This document shows, piece after piece, positions 36,907 to 48,226 of a stretch of 64,000 nt of DNA. Under the pieces are notes generated by a model, which had not been told where the DNA came from, searched no databases, and saw only the letters and a list, made by a program, of their open reading frames with translations. How positions within the stretch are numbered: position 1 is the stretch's first letter; each line of letters opens with the position of its first letter. Source of the DNA: Mesorhizobium sp. NFR06 (GTDB taxonomy: Bacteria; Pseudomonadota; Alphaproteobacteria; Rhizobiales; Rhizobiaceae). Location: contig NZ_FOVT01000009.1 in the NCBI RefSeq assembly GCF_900115245.1, positions 169,214 to 233,213 on the forward strand. Direction: 5' to 3'. Position numbers and translations under genes: made by a program.

Positions 36907-37237
36907 CAGCCAGCTCGTTGCCGGCCGGATCGGTGAAATGAAACCGCCTGCCGCCGGGAAAGGCGAAAATCGGCTTGACGATGGTGCCGCCGGCACTTTC
37001 GACCGCGTCCAGCGTTTCCTCGAGATTTTCGCAGTAGAGCACGGGAAGTGGCTTGGCCGGCGCTTCGCCGGCATCGGCCTGGAAACCGCCGTCGAGCCCT
37101 TCGGCGAAGGCCGAGTAGGTCGGGCCGTAATCGGTGAACGACCATGAAAAGGCAGCGCTGTAGAAGGATTTGACGCTGTCCAGCGTGCCGCCGGTCGCCG
37201 GCAGTTCCAGATAGTCGAGTTTTCCGTTGAGTTTCAT
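36893..37237 (-). CDS. VOC/glyoxalase family protein
   Basis: A 114-residue vicinal-oxygen-chelate protein with the paired beta-alpha-beta-beta-beta pattern: LDYLELPATGGTLDSVKSFY in the first module and FAFPGGRRFHFTDPAGNELAVW in the second. The DPxGNxLxVW ending is typical. It may be a glyoxalase- or antibiotic-resistance-like metal enzyme. A GTTC-N7-GTTC sequence matching the alphaproteobacterial LexA box lies 17-31 bases before its start, hinting at SOS control. Confidence 0.8.
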   Translation of the reverse strand: MKLNGKLDYLELPATGGTLDSVKSFYSAAFSWSFTDYGPTYSAFAEGLDGGFQADAGEAPAKPLPVLYCENLEETLDAVESAGGTIVKPIFAFPGGRRFHFTDPAGNELAVWGY

Positions 37238-37253
37238 CGCGATACTCCACTAT

Positions 37254-37268
37254 GTTCCCGTTATGTTC
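37254..37268. promoter_or_regulatory. Candidate LexA (SOS) box, GTTC-N7-GTTC
   Basis: GTTC at 37254-37257 and GTTC at 37265-37268 with exactly seven bases between, the direct-repeat operator known for alphaproteobacterial LexA. It lies 17 bases upstream of the VOC start codon. An overlapping palindrome GTTCTAGAAC covers 37265-37274. One such match could occur by chance in 64 kb. Confidence 0.45.
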
Positions 37269-37454
37269 TAGAACGGCGCCGCACCCTCCGGCAAGTCTTT
37301 TTGACGCAGCTTTTGCTTAATCGATTGTAGCGGCCGCGCTTGCTTTGCCGGTGCCTTGCCTTTCGCACTGCAGCACCCTATCGCTCGGTCGGGGACGGCG
37401 GGAACCGGGCCATGGTCCGGATGTTTTCCATCTTCCACGAATTGGAGGGCAAGC

Positions 37455-40139
<2,685 letters not shown>

Positions 40140-40232
40140 GGTCATTCCGAGAGCGGCTCGGGCTATCTTACGATTTTGTATGGAATGTCACGTGAACGTG
40201 CGCGTGACGGCCCTGAATCTCGACATCGTTCC

Positions 40233-40273
40233 AAGGAAGTATCCGACACCGAATTTATTGGTGTCGGATACCC
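40233..40273 (+). promoter_or_regulatory. Shine-Dalgarno followed by 12-bp hairpin before start codon
   Basis: AAGGAAG (40233-40239) is followed at once by GTATCCGACACC (40239-40250), a nine-base loop, and the exact reverse complement at 40260-40271. The start codon begins three bases later at 40274. Folded, the hairpin would bring the ribosome-binding site next to the ATG; unfolded, the two are about 34 bases apart. Confidence 0.6.
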
Positions 40274-41377
40274 ATGTTGCAGATTTCCCCAACCGCATTC
40301 CGGTCGATCCTGATCCTGCAGACCAAGTTCATCGGCGACATCGTGCTTGCCTCGGCGCTGGCGAAGAACCTGCAGCTTCAGTATCCGGGCGTCAGGCTCG
40401 TGTTTCTCTGCGAGGCGCATTTCGCTGGCTTCCTGACCGCTCACGGGATAGCTTCCGATGTCGTTGCCTTCAGCCGCGCCAAGATGCGCGGCTCGCCGCT
40501 CGAGCGGGGACGCGAGCTTTTCCGCATGGTACGCACATTGCGGCGCCATCGCTTCGATATGACCATCGACATCACGGACTCGAAAACCTCGCGGATCATT
40601 TCCGGACTGGTCAACGCTCCGGTCAGGGTCGGGTATTTCCCGACGGACCGGCCTCTGCGCTGGCATGAACGCCAGCCCGCCAATGTCAGGATGAAGCCCT
40701 TCGGATTTGGCAAAAGACATTATCTCTACCGCTATTTGTCGCCGCTGGAGGCGCTCGGCGTCGACCTGCGCGTCAAAGTGCCGGCCATCCGACCGCTGCC
40801 CTTCGAGACGGCGCACGCGCTGGCTTTGCTCGCCAGGCACCGCATCCAGCCAAACGCCTTCTTCGCTATTCACGCCGGAGCAAGTTTCGCCGGGCGCCGC
40901 TGGCAGCCGGAGCGCTTTGCCGAGGCGATCGACAGGATCGCCGGCGGGACCGGCCTGCGCGTGGTTCTGGTCGGCGGCCCCGATGAAAGCGAAGCGGCTG
41001 ACAGGATCGTTGCCGCCGCGAAGACGCCTATCGTCAACCTGGCGGGTACGCTGCGGCTGGAAACGCTGCTAGCATTGCTCAAGGAGGCGCGGCTGTTTCT
41101 CGGCAACGAAAGCGGCCCGATGCATATGGCGGCCGCGGCGGGAACGCCGGTCGTCGGCCTGTTCGGACTGACCAATCCGGTTCGCTGGGCACCGGTCGGC
41201 GTGCCAAGCATCTCGTTGCGGCCATCCATGCCTTGCGACTGCGTCGGCGGCGACTTGTGCCGGCGGACCGACCCGAGCAAGGCATGCTGTGTCTGGCGAC
41301 TGGAGGTCGATCCGGTGGTAGACGCGGCGCTGGAACTCCTGGCGCGCACCGAGATGGTCCTGGAAGCCGCGGTCTGA
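40274..41377 (+). CDS. Glycosyltransferase family 9 (heptosyltransferase-like), copy 1
   Basis: A 367-residue GT9 enzyme. The N-terminal RSILILQTKFIGDIVLA motif binds the acceptor. The donor site is seen as FAIHAGASFAGRRWQPERF and LGNESGPMHMAAAAGTPVV. The C-terminus carries a cysteine motif, C-x-C-x5-C-x8-C-C, shared with copy 2. GT9 enzymes add heptose or similar sugars to LPS core. The gene starts just after a hairpin. The next gene is its paralogue; the pair probably arose by tandem duplication. Confidence 0.88.
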   Translation: MLQISPTAFRSILILQTKFIGDIVLASALAKNLQLQYPGVRLVFLCEAHFAGFLTAHGIASDVVAFSRAKMRGSPLERGRELFRMVRTLRRHRFDMTIDITDSKTSRIISGLVNAPVRVGYFPTDRPLRWHERQPANVRMKPFGFGKRHYLYRYLSPLEALGVDLRVKVPAIRPLPFETAHALALLARHRIQPNAFFAIHAGASFAGRRWQPERFAEAIDRIAGGTGLRVVLVGGPDESEAADRIVAAAKTPIVNLAGTLRLETLLALLKEARLFLGNESGPMHMAAAAGTPVVGLFGLTNPVRWAPVGVPSISLRPSMPCDCVGGDLCRRTDPSKACCVWRLEVDPVVDAALELLARTEMVLEAAV

Positions 41378-41495
41378 AATTCCGTGCCGCCCGTCGGCCG
41401 CCTCGCGCCTTTTGGCGGCACGCGAGTGTCGTTATGGTCCAGGGCCTGATCGTCCTGTATATACGATCGCGTGCACATAAGCGCGGTGGTCCCAC

Positions 41496-42656
41496 ATGTC
41501 GACGTCTCAGCCCAGTTTGGTGGACTCCGCTCCGGCCGGCGCCCAGGCAAAGATGTTGCCGGTTCGCTCCGGTCCCGTCCGCTCGATCCTGATCCTGCAG
41601 ACGAAACAGATTGGCGATCTCGTTCTTGCCTCTGCGCTGGCGAGCAATCTGCAACTCGAATATCCCGGCGCCCGCATCGTCTTCCTCTGCGACGGCCGCT
41701 TCGCCGGTCTCCTTACGGCCAACGACATCGCCTCGGAGGTCGTGACCTTCCGCCGTTCCCATATGCGCGGCACGCCGCTGCGACGCGCGCAGGAACTCGT
41801 TCTCACGCTGTTTAGATTGCGCGGCTACCATTTCGACATGGCCATCGACATCACCGATACGAAGACGTCGCGGTTCATCTCAGGGGTGGTCGGTGCACGG
41901 GTCCGCGTGGGATATCAGCCGCCCGATGGACTGATGCGTTGGCTCCAGCTCCGACCGGCCAATGTCACGGCAAAGCCGTTCGGCTATGGCGAGCGGCACT
42001 TTCTGTACCGTTATCTTTCGCCGCTGGAGGCGCTTGGCATAGACCTGCGCCTGCCGGTTCCAGCCATCCAGCCGCCGCCGTTTGAGACGACGAAAGCCTT
42101 GGCGCTGATGGACAAGTTCCAACTTCGGCCGAACGCTTTCGTCGCGGTGCACGCTGGGGCAAGCTTCCCCGGGCGCCGTTGGCAGCCCGACCGCTTTGCC
42201 GCCGCAATCGACCGTATATCGGCCGAAACCGGCCTGGACGTCGCTCTTGTCGGCGGTCCGGATGAGAAAGATGTGGCCGGAACGATCATGGCGACCGCGA
42301 AGACGCCGATCGTCAATCTGGTTGGAGCGCTCCCGCTCGAAACCTTGCCGGCGCTGTTCAAGCAGGCGCGGCTGTTTCTCGGCAACGACAGTGGGCCCAT
42401 GCACATGGCAGCCGCGGCCGGCACTCCTGTCGTCGGCCTGTTCGGCCTGCAGAGCCCGACCCGCTGGGGACCGGTCGGCGCCCCCAGCATCTCGATGAGC
42501 CCGGCCATGCCTTGCGACTGCGTTGGCGGTGACCTGTGCGAACGGCCCGACCCCAACAAGGCTTGTTGCGTCTGGCGCCTGGAGGTGGATCCGGTCGTCG
42601 ACGCCGCGCTCGAATTGCTGGCGCGGACGGAGACGGTCCAGCAAACCGCGGTCTAA
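41496..42656 (+). CDS. Glycosyltransferase family 9 (heptosyltransferase-like), copy 2
   Basis: A 386-residue paralogue of the preceding gene, alike along nearly its whole length (by eye well over half of residues identical) with the same RSILILQTK, GASFPGRRWQPDRF and LGNDSGPMHMAAAAGTPVVG blocks and the same cysteine-rich C-terminus (CDCVGGDLC then KACC). It carries an extra 20-residue N-terminal extension. No clear Shine-Dalgarno is seen before the ATG. Divergence between copies suggests different sugar specificity. It lies 118 bp after copy 1. Confidence 0.88.
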   Translation: MSTSQPSLVDSAPAGAQAKMLPVRSGPVRSILILQTKQIGDLVLASALASNLQLEYPGARIVFLCDGRFAGLLTANDIASEVVTFRRSHMRGTPLRRAQELVLTLFRLRGYHFDMAIDITDTKTSRFISGVVGARVRVGYQPPDGLMRWLQLRPANVTAKPFGYGERHFLYRYLSPLEALGIDLRLPVPAIQPPPFETTKALALMDKFQLRPNAFVAVHAGASFPGRRWQPDRFAAAIDRISAETGLDVALVGGPDEKDVAGTIMATAKTPIVNLVGALPLETLPALFKQARLFLGNDSGPMHMAAAAGTPVVGLFGLQSPTRWGPVGAPSISMSPAMPCDCVGGDLCERPDPNKACCVWRLEVDPVVDAALELLARTETVQQTAV

Positions 42657-42803
42657 GGCCTAAGCAATTTTTCGCGACTGCTGCCTTTTGCGCTGTTTGC
42701 CGTCCCTATTTTTGCCTAGATGCCAGTCTGTTGAGACAAGTCTTGTAGGGCAGGCGTTCTTGGCGCGTCGCGGCGAATGCCCGGGCGCCCCGGCTTGGAA
42801 TGG

Positions 42804-43550
42804 ATGATGGGTTTGCTTAGAAACGCTCTTTGCGCGATGGCGCTGTCGCTGTTCACCGCGTCGGCAGGCAATGCCGCGACGTTGGTCGAGCCGACGCTGC
42901 ATCTGAAACCGCAGGGCGTTGAAGGCGCCGGCCGCGTCGCCCTTACGCTCGACGCCTGCGGCGGCAAGACCGACACACGGATACTTTCGGCACTTGTCGA
43001 CAACGGAATACCGGCGACGATTTTCGTCACCGGCATTTGGCTCAAGCGCAACGCCGCCGCCGTCGAGATCATGCGGGCGCATCCTGATCTGTTCGAATTG
43101 GAAAACCATGGTGGCCACCACATTCCGGCGGTCGATACGCCGCGGAAGATCTACGGCATCCGCAGTGCCGGCAGTCCGGACGCCGTGCAGGCCGAGGTTG
43201 AATCCGGCGCCGCCGCCCTGGCCAGCGCGGGCGGGCCGGCGCCCAAATGGTTTCGCGGCGCCACCGCCGAATACAGCCCCTCGGCGATCGCCATGATCCG
43301 CAAGCTGGGCTTCAAGATCGCGGGTTTCTCGGTCAATGCCGACGGCGGCTCGCTACTCGGCGCGAAGGAGACGGCACACCGCATCGCCGCCGCCAAGGAC
43401 GGCGACGTCATCATCGCTCACATCAACCAGCCGACCCATGCGGCCGGCGAGGGGGTGGTTCAGGGGCTGCTCGCCTTGAAGCAGAAGGGCATGACCTTCG
43501 TTCGCCTGGACGATGCGGAAGGCGTGGGCAACGACGGCACGACGGATTGA
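42804..43550 (+). CDS. Secreted polysaccharide deacetylase (NodB-like fold)
   Basis: A 248-residue protein with a signal peptide (residues 1-28, ending SAGNAA) and a carbohydrate esterase 4-type barrel. The first motif is VALTLDACGG in place of TFDDGP, keeping the aspartate but with a cysteine. The zinc-ligand region is NHGGHHIP. It probably deacetylates a cell-wall or exopolysaccharide amino sugar in the periplasm. Start choice between ATG 42804 and 42807 is open. It follows the GT9 pair on the same strand. Confidence 0.82.
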   Translation: MMGLLRNALCAMALSLFTASAGNAATLVEPTLHLKPQGVEGAGRVALTLDACGGKTDTRILSALVDNGIPATIFVTGIWLKRNAAAVEIMRAHPDLFELENHGGHHIPAVDTPRKIYGIRSAGSPDAVQAEVESGAAALASAGGPAPKWFRGATAEYSPSAIAMIRKLGFKIAGFSVNADGGSLLGAKETAHRIAAAKDGDVIIAHINQPTHAAGEGVVQGLLALKQKGMTFVRLDDAEGVGNDGTTD

Positions 43551-43576
43551 CGACGCGGCGCGCGAGGATCGTAGCG

Positions 43577-43634
43577 TCGTCATTCCAGGGTCTTCGCGAC
43601 GGAGCTTCGCTCCTGCTCCGCCCTGGAATGACGA
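43577..43634. repeat. 14-bp inverted repeat with 30-base spacer
   Basis: TCGTCATTCCAGGG (43577-43590) is exactly complementary to CCCTGGAATGACGA (43621-43634). The spacer contains GGAGC/GCTCC pairs, so a branched hairpin is possible. It lies between two convergent genes and resembles another class of short intergenic palindromes seen in rhizobial genomes; I see no second copy in this window. Confidence 0.75.
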
Positions 43635-43685
43635 CCGAATGGCGTTTCGGCCAATCTCAACGTCTGCAATAATCCAGCCTATCGC

Positions 43686-44075
43686 TCAGTCGGGCTTGGC
43701 TTCGACCGTCACCTTGTTCGTGTAGAACGCGCCGTGGTCGCGGATCTCGATCATTTCGTCGAATGGCTGCTCGTAAGCCCACATCGCGTCCTTGCCGGCC
43801 TCGCCGGCGGCCTGGACGCTCCAGTAGCTGGCATCGCCCTTGTACGGGCAATGCGTCGAGTGCTCGGTGCCGACGAGCCTTTTAAAATCGATGTCGTCGA
43901 ACGGGATATAGAAGGCTGCCGGATATGGCGGTTCCGACAGCACCTTGGCCCGGGTCGATCTGGCGATGACGGTGTCGCCCGCGCGCACCGTGACAGTGCC
44001 GCGATAGGGTTCGATGGTGATTACCTTGTCCGGGTTGCGCTGGAATCCGGGGGCGGGGTTGGCGAGCTTGTCCAT
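43686..44075 (-). CDS. DUF427 domain protein
   Basis: A 129-residue protein of the DUF427 family, with the conserved blocks VRAGDTVIARSTRAKVL, PAAFYIPFDDIDF, and THCPYKGDASYWSV near its middle and WAYEQPFDEM toward the end. The fold is a small beta barrel; function unknown. AAGGAG lies seven bases before the ATG at 44075, fixing the start; a much longer open frame upstream is not supported. Confidence 0.88.
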   Translation of the reverse strand: MDKLANPAPGFQRNPDKVITIEPYRGTVTVRAGDTVIARSTRAKVLSEPPYPAAFYIPFDDIDFKRLVGTEHSTHCPYKGDASYWSVQAAGEAGKDAMWAYEQPFDEMIEIRDHGAFYTNKVTVEAKPD

Positions 44076-44181
44076 GAAAGGTCTCCTTGCGGGAGATTTA
44101 GATGTGTCGGGCAAGCGCACCGCGCAAGCTCGCGCGGCGCGAGGCCTCATCACCATTCCTTGAACGTCTGTCGCCCAGCCG

Positions 44182-44538
44182 TCAGGCGGCCGTCTTGAAG
44201 GCATCCATGAGGCCGGCATAGGCGGCGGCAATGCCTGCGACTGGATTGGTGCTTCTCGCCGCGGTTTCGACCTTGAGCGCGCCGCCGGAGGTCGGCAGTG
44301 TGAGCAGCAGGAACTGGCGATTGCCGGCGTCGCCAATGCAGGCGGCCGCGACATGCTCGCCCTCGGCGCCGTTTTCAACGCGCATCTTGAACAGCAAGGT
44401 TCCGCCGACGGCCTCAAGCGCGCCGCCAACGACTTCGGCAAACTCATCTTCGGAAACGGTTTTGGTGTCCGGCGTCAGATCGTCCAGACTTTCGGCAAGC
44501 GTGCTTTCGAGGGTCTTTTCGTCGAGCTGCGCGTCCAT
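44182..44538 (-). CDS. Conserved hypothetical protein
   Basis: A 118-residue acidic protein starting MDAQLDEKTLE, with GGAG eight bases before the ATG. It has an alpha-helical N-terminus, a beta-rich middle (GGTLLFKMRVENG, RQFLLLTLPTSGG) and an alanine-rich C-terminal helix. No family recognised. It lies 106 bp upstream of the DUF427 gene on the same strand and may share its transcript. Confidence 0.6.
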   Translation of the reverse strand: MDAQLDEKTLESTLAESLDDLTPDTKTVSEDEFAEVVGGALEAVGGTLLFKMRVENGAEGEHVAAACIGDAGNRQFLLLTLPTSGGALKVETAARSTNPVAGIAAAYAGLMDAFKTAA

Positions 44539-44678
44539 GCGAATTACTCCATTCGCCAATCTCACCCAGCCCGTTAATGAAACTTAACGGCGACGATGGC
44601 CGGATTATGGCGGTTTTCGCAGGGTCTTCATTCCATCCACCGTCTTGAACTTATCGCCGCTGGACAATCTGCCGGATC

Positions 44679-44697
44679 GTTTCACAATGCGTGAAAC
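44679..44697. promoter_or_regulatory. Operator-like palindrome GTTTCAC-N5-GTGAAAC
   Basis: A perfect 7-bp inverted repeat with five spacer bases, centred 40 bases before the acyl-CoA synthetase start codon. Its size and placement fit a TetR- or GntR-family repressor site. No regulator gene adjoins it. Confidence 0.5.
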
Positions 44698-44727
44698 AAC
44701 GACGCGAAAGCGCAACGGGAGGAACGG

Positions 44728-46356
44728 ATGCTCGGACTGATGCAGCCATGGCCGCTGCTTTGCCACAAGCTGATCGACCATGCCGAACGTCAACATGGTA
44801 GCCGCGAGATCGTTTCGCGCTCGATCGAGGGGCCGATCGTGCGCACCACCTATGCCGAAATTCATCGCAGGGCGCTCAAGGTGGCGCAACGGCTGGAGCG
44901 TGACGGCTTCGCGCTTGGCGACCGCATAGCCACGCTTGCCTGGAACACGGCCCGCCATATCGAGGCCTGGTATGGCATCATGGGCATCGGCGCGATTTAC
45001 CACACGCTCAACCCGCGGCTTTTTCCCGAGCAGATCGCCTGGATCATGAACAATGCCGGGGACAAGGCGATCTTCGTCGACCTGACCTTCGTGCCGATCC
45101 TGGAAAAGATCGCCGGCGCGGTTCGCTCGCTGAGACAGGTGATCGTGCTGACCGACCGGGCGCATATGCCGCAAACGTCGCTGGCAAATGCCGTAGCCTA
45201 TGAGGAATGGCTGGCCGAGGCCGATGGCGCCTTTGCCTGGAAGACGTTCGATGAGAACACCGCCGCCGGCATGTGTTACACCTCGGGCACGACAGGCGAC
45301 CCGAAGGGCGTCCTTTACAGCCACCGCTCCAATGTTCTTCATGCCATGATGGCCGCCATGCCCGATGCCATGGGCATGTCGACCCGGGATGTGATCCTGC
45401 CCGTGGTGCCGATGTTCCACGCCAATGCCTGGGGTCTCGGCCAGAGCGGCCCGATGATCGGCGCCAAGCTGGTGATGCCGGGTTGCAGGATGGACGGCGC
45501 CTCGATCTATGAGCTGCTCGATACCGAGCGGGTGAGCTTCAGCGCCGCCGTGCCGACCGTCTGGATGATGCTGCTGCAATATCTGGAGGAGACGGGCAAG
45601 AAGCTGCCTTATCTGAAGAAGGTCGTCATCGGCGGCTCGTCCTGCCCGCGCGCCATGACCGCCAAGTTCCATGACAATTACGATGTCCAGGTGGTGCATG
45701 CCTGGGGTATGACCGAAATGTCGCCGCTCGGCACGCTCTGCACCATGAAGCCGCAATACGAGACACTGACAGGCGAGGCGCGCCTGGACATCCAGGGCAA
45801 GCAGGGTTTTCCGCCCTTCGGCGTCGAAATGAAAGTGACCGACGACGCCGACAACGCGCTGCCCTGGGACGGCAAGACCTTCGGGCATCTCAAGGTGCGC
45901 GGCCCTGCGGTGGCGTGCGCCTATTACGGGGGCGCCGGCGCCGATCAGTTCGATGCCGATGGTTGGTTCGACACCGGCGACGTAGCCCATATCGACGCCA
46001 GCGGCTACATGCAGATCACCGATCGCGCCAAGGACGTCATCAAGTCAGGCGGCGAGTGGATCTCGACCATCGATCTCGAAAATCTGGCCGTCAGCCATCC
46101 GGACGTTGCGGAGGCGGCTGCGATCGGCGTCCCGCATTCCAAGTGGGGCGAGCGGCCCTTGCTCGTCGTGGTGCGCAAGCCCGGCCGAGAGCCGAGCAAG
46201 GGAGACATCCTGACCTTCATGAGCGGCAAGGTTGCGAAGTGGTGGATGCCCGATGACGTCGCCTTCGTCGGCGAAATTCCACATACGGCTACCGGCAAGA
46301 TCCAGAAGACCAGCTTGCGCGACCAGTTCAGGGACTATCGCCTGCCGACCGATTGA
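44728..46356 (+). CDS. Acyl-CoA synthetase (fatty acid-CoA ligase, AMP-forming)
   Basis: A 542-residue adenylate-forming ligase. The P-loop [12 protein letters not shown], the adenine-binding [19 protein letters not shown], the hinge region ([22 protein letters not shown]) and the C-terminal catalytic lysine near [10 protein letters not shown] are all present. It belongs to the medium/long-chain or 3-methylthiopropionate CoA ligase group (DmdB-like); the true substrate is uncertain. GGGAGGA precedes the ATG. An upstream palindrome suggests repression lifted by acyl-CoA. Confidence 0.9.
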   Translation: MLGLMQPWPLLCHKLIDHAERQHGSREIVSRSIEGPIVRTTYAEIHRRALKVAQRLERDGFALGDRIATLAWNTARHIEAWYGIMGIGAIYHTLNPRLFPEQIAWIMNNAGDKAIFVDLTFVPILEKIAGAVRSLRQVIVLTDRAHMPQTSLANAVAYEEWLAEADGAFAWKTFDENTAAGMCYTSGTTGDPKGVLYSHRSNVLHAMMAAMPDAMGMSTRDVILPVVPMFHANAWGLGQSGPMIGAKLVMPGCRMDGASIYELLDTERVSFSAAVPTVWMMLLQYLEETGKKLPYLKKVVIGGSSCPRAMTAKFHDNYDVQVVHAWGMTEMSPLGTLCTMKPQYETLTGEARLDIQGKQGFPPFGVEMKVTDDADNALPWDGKTFGHLKVRGPAVACAYYGGAGADQFDADGWFDTGDVAHIDASGYMQITDRAKDVIKSGGEWISTIDLENLAVSHPDVAEAAAIGVPHSKWGERPLLVVVRKPGREPSKGDILTFMSGKVAKWWMPDDVAFVGEIPHTATGKIQKTSLRDQFRDYRLPTD

Positions 46357-46424
46357 TAAAATGTTCGATCTTTCGGCTTCAAGCCGGCGCCAAAAACCTC
46401 TAAGTCTCGGTTCGGACTGGGGTA

Positions 46425-47222
46425 ATGCGGCACACGATGGCGACAATTCCTGAACGACAGACGTCGAGGGCGGCCGGCTGGTCGCGGCGGATCGGGGTAT
46501 TTTCGCTCGTCCTTTTGCTGACTGTTGTGACCGCTTACCGGCTCGATCTTGTCGAGACACTGCCTTTCCTGTGGGTGCTTGCGCTCGTCGCGCTGCTTGC
46601 GGCGCAGGCCCTGCTGCTCGCTGGCCTTGGCCTTTCGCGGGTCTGGAGTTTTGGCGATCGCGGCGGCCGCGATCTCAGCGTCGGCGCGCTGCTGGCGCTT
46701 CTGGTGCTCGCGCCCTACGGCGTCGCCGTCTACTGGGCGACGATCTATCCGCCGCTGCGCGACATCTCGACCGATCTCGACGATCCGCCGGCGCTGGACA
46801 TCAGCGACCGCACCGGCGACATGAACGAGTTGTCGCCGCCGACGCCGGGTGAGCAGCGCCTGCAGGCCGATGCCTATCCGTTGGTCAGCGGGCGCAGCTA
46901 CAATCTGCCGTTCGAGACCGTCGTCGATGCTGTCGAAACCGTGCTCGACCGCCGCGACTGGCAGCTGACGGCGCCTTATCCCGACATCAACGGGCAAAGC
47001 GAGGCGACGATCAATGCTCTGGCCAAAGGTTTCGTGCTCGGACTGCCGGCCGACGTCGCTATCCGCGTAACCGACGACGGCGAATCGGTGACCGTCGACA
47101 TGCGCTCGGCCTCGCGCTACGGCCGCTATGACCTCGGCGACAATGCCGCGCGCATCACCGAATTCCTGGGCGAGCTCGATCAGGAAGTGGCGGGGCAGGT
47201 AGGCCCGGCGCCCGCGCAATAG
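46425..47222 (+). CDS. DUF1499 membrane protein
   Basis: A 265-residue protein with three hydrophobic helices (about residues 22-40, 47-68 and 83-105) followed by a soluble DUF1499 domain (NLPFETVVDAVETVLDRRDWQL, VTVDMRSASRYGRYDLGDNAARI). Function unknown. An in-frame ATG four codons later is also possible. Its stop TAG directly abuts the stop of the convergent MBL-fold gene. Confidence 0.82.
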   Translation: MRHTMATIPERQTSRAAGWSRRIGVFSLVLLLTVVTAYRLDLVETLPFLWVLALVALLAAQALLLAGLGLSRVWSFGDRGGRDLSVGALLALLVLAPYGVAVYWATIYPPLRDISTDLDDPPALDISDRTGDMNELSPPTPGEQRLQADAYPLVSGRSYNLPFETVVDAVETVLDRRDWQLTAPYPDINGQSEATINALAKGFVLGLPADVAIRVTDDGESVTVDMRSASRYGRYDLGDNAARITEFLGELDQEVAGQVGPAPAQ

Positions 47223-48128
47223 CTATGCGGGCGTGAAAATGCCGTCGATTGCGGGCTCGCCCTCGGTCGCGACCAGGCCGCGCGCGACGAGGTCCTCGAG
47301 ATGGGCGAGCACCGACAGGGCCGCAGCGCCGTGCAGGCGGGGATCGGTGTCGCGATAGATCGCCGCGACCATCTCCTTGATCGTCCTGTCTCCGGCGCGG
47401 ACGCGCTCCAGGATCGCCCTTTCGCGCATCTTGCGGTGGGTCTTCAGGCCGCGCATGAAGCTGCCGGGCCTGGTCACGGGCCCGCCATGGCCCGGCAACA
47501 GCAGACGGTCGTCGCGCGCGAGGAGCTTGTCGAGGGAACTCATATAGTCGGCCATGGCGCCGTCCGGCGGCGCGACGATAGAGGTCGACCAGGCCATGAC
47601 ATGGTCGGCTGAAAACAGGGTTCCGGTTCCCTCGAGGGCGAACACCGCATGATTGGCGGTGTGACCGGGCGTAAGCACGGTGCGGATTGCCCAGCCATCG
47701 CCCTGGGTGAGATCATTGTCGGCCAGCGCGACATCGGGAATGAAGCCCAGATCGGCGCTGGCGTCGAGCGGATTGACCTCGCCGATGCGCAAGGCGCGCG
47801 CCGGCCGATGCGGGCCTTCGGCAAGCAAAGGAGCGCCGGTGCGCTCTTTCAGCCGTGCCGCCAAAGGCGAATGGTCGCGATGGGTGTGGCTGACGAAGAT
47901 GTGGCTGACCGGCCTGCCGCGGATCGCCGCCAGCAGTGTTTCGAGCTGGGCGTCGTCTTCCGGCCCTGGGTCGATCACCGCCAGCGCATCGCGTCCGACG
48001 ATATAGCTGTTGGTGCCGTGGAAGGTGAACGGGCTCGGATTTCTGGCGGTGATGCGCAGCACGTCCGGCGCAACCGTGACCGCCTGGCCATAGGCCGGGT
48101 CGAAGCTGGTGTCGAATTCAAGGGCCAT
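47223..48128 (-). CDS. MBL-fold metallo-hydrolase
   Basis: A 301-residue metallo-beta-lactamase-fold hydrolase of the LACTB2/hydroxyacylglutathione-hydrolase group. The metal motif is HTHRDHSPLA, with further ligands at LTPGHTANHAV and LLPGHGGPV. A C-terminal winged-helix-like tail (ILERVRAGDRTIKEMVAAIY) matches the LACTB2 type, some of which act as endoribonucleases. It is divergent from bioY and convergent with the DUF1499 gene. Confidence 0.88.
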   Translation of the reverse strand: MALEFDTSFDPAYGQAVTVAPDVLRITARNPSPFTFHGTNSYIVGRDALAVIDPGPEDDAQLETLLAAIRGRPVSHIFVSHTHRDHSPLAARLKERTGAPLLAEGPHRPARALRIGEVNPLDASADLGFIPDVALADNDLTQGDGWAIRTVLTPGHTANHAVFALEGTGTLFSADHVMAWSTSIVAPPDGAMADYMSSLDKLLARDDRLLLPGHGGPVTRPGSFMRGLKTHRKMRERAILERVRAGDRTIKEMVAAIYRDTDPRLHGAAALSVLAHLEDLVARGLVATEGEPAIDGIFTPA

Positions 48129-48226
48129 GCCCGGCTCCGTTGCAATGCGGCAAAACGATTGCCGCTCGATGCGGAAGCCAATATAGGAAAATCAGAGCCA
48201 GCAAATCAGCCACAACGGGGAAGACC

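Noticed and set aside
48129..48226. BioR operator upstream of bioY
   Set aside because: No sequence close to the known palindrome was found in the gap.
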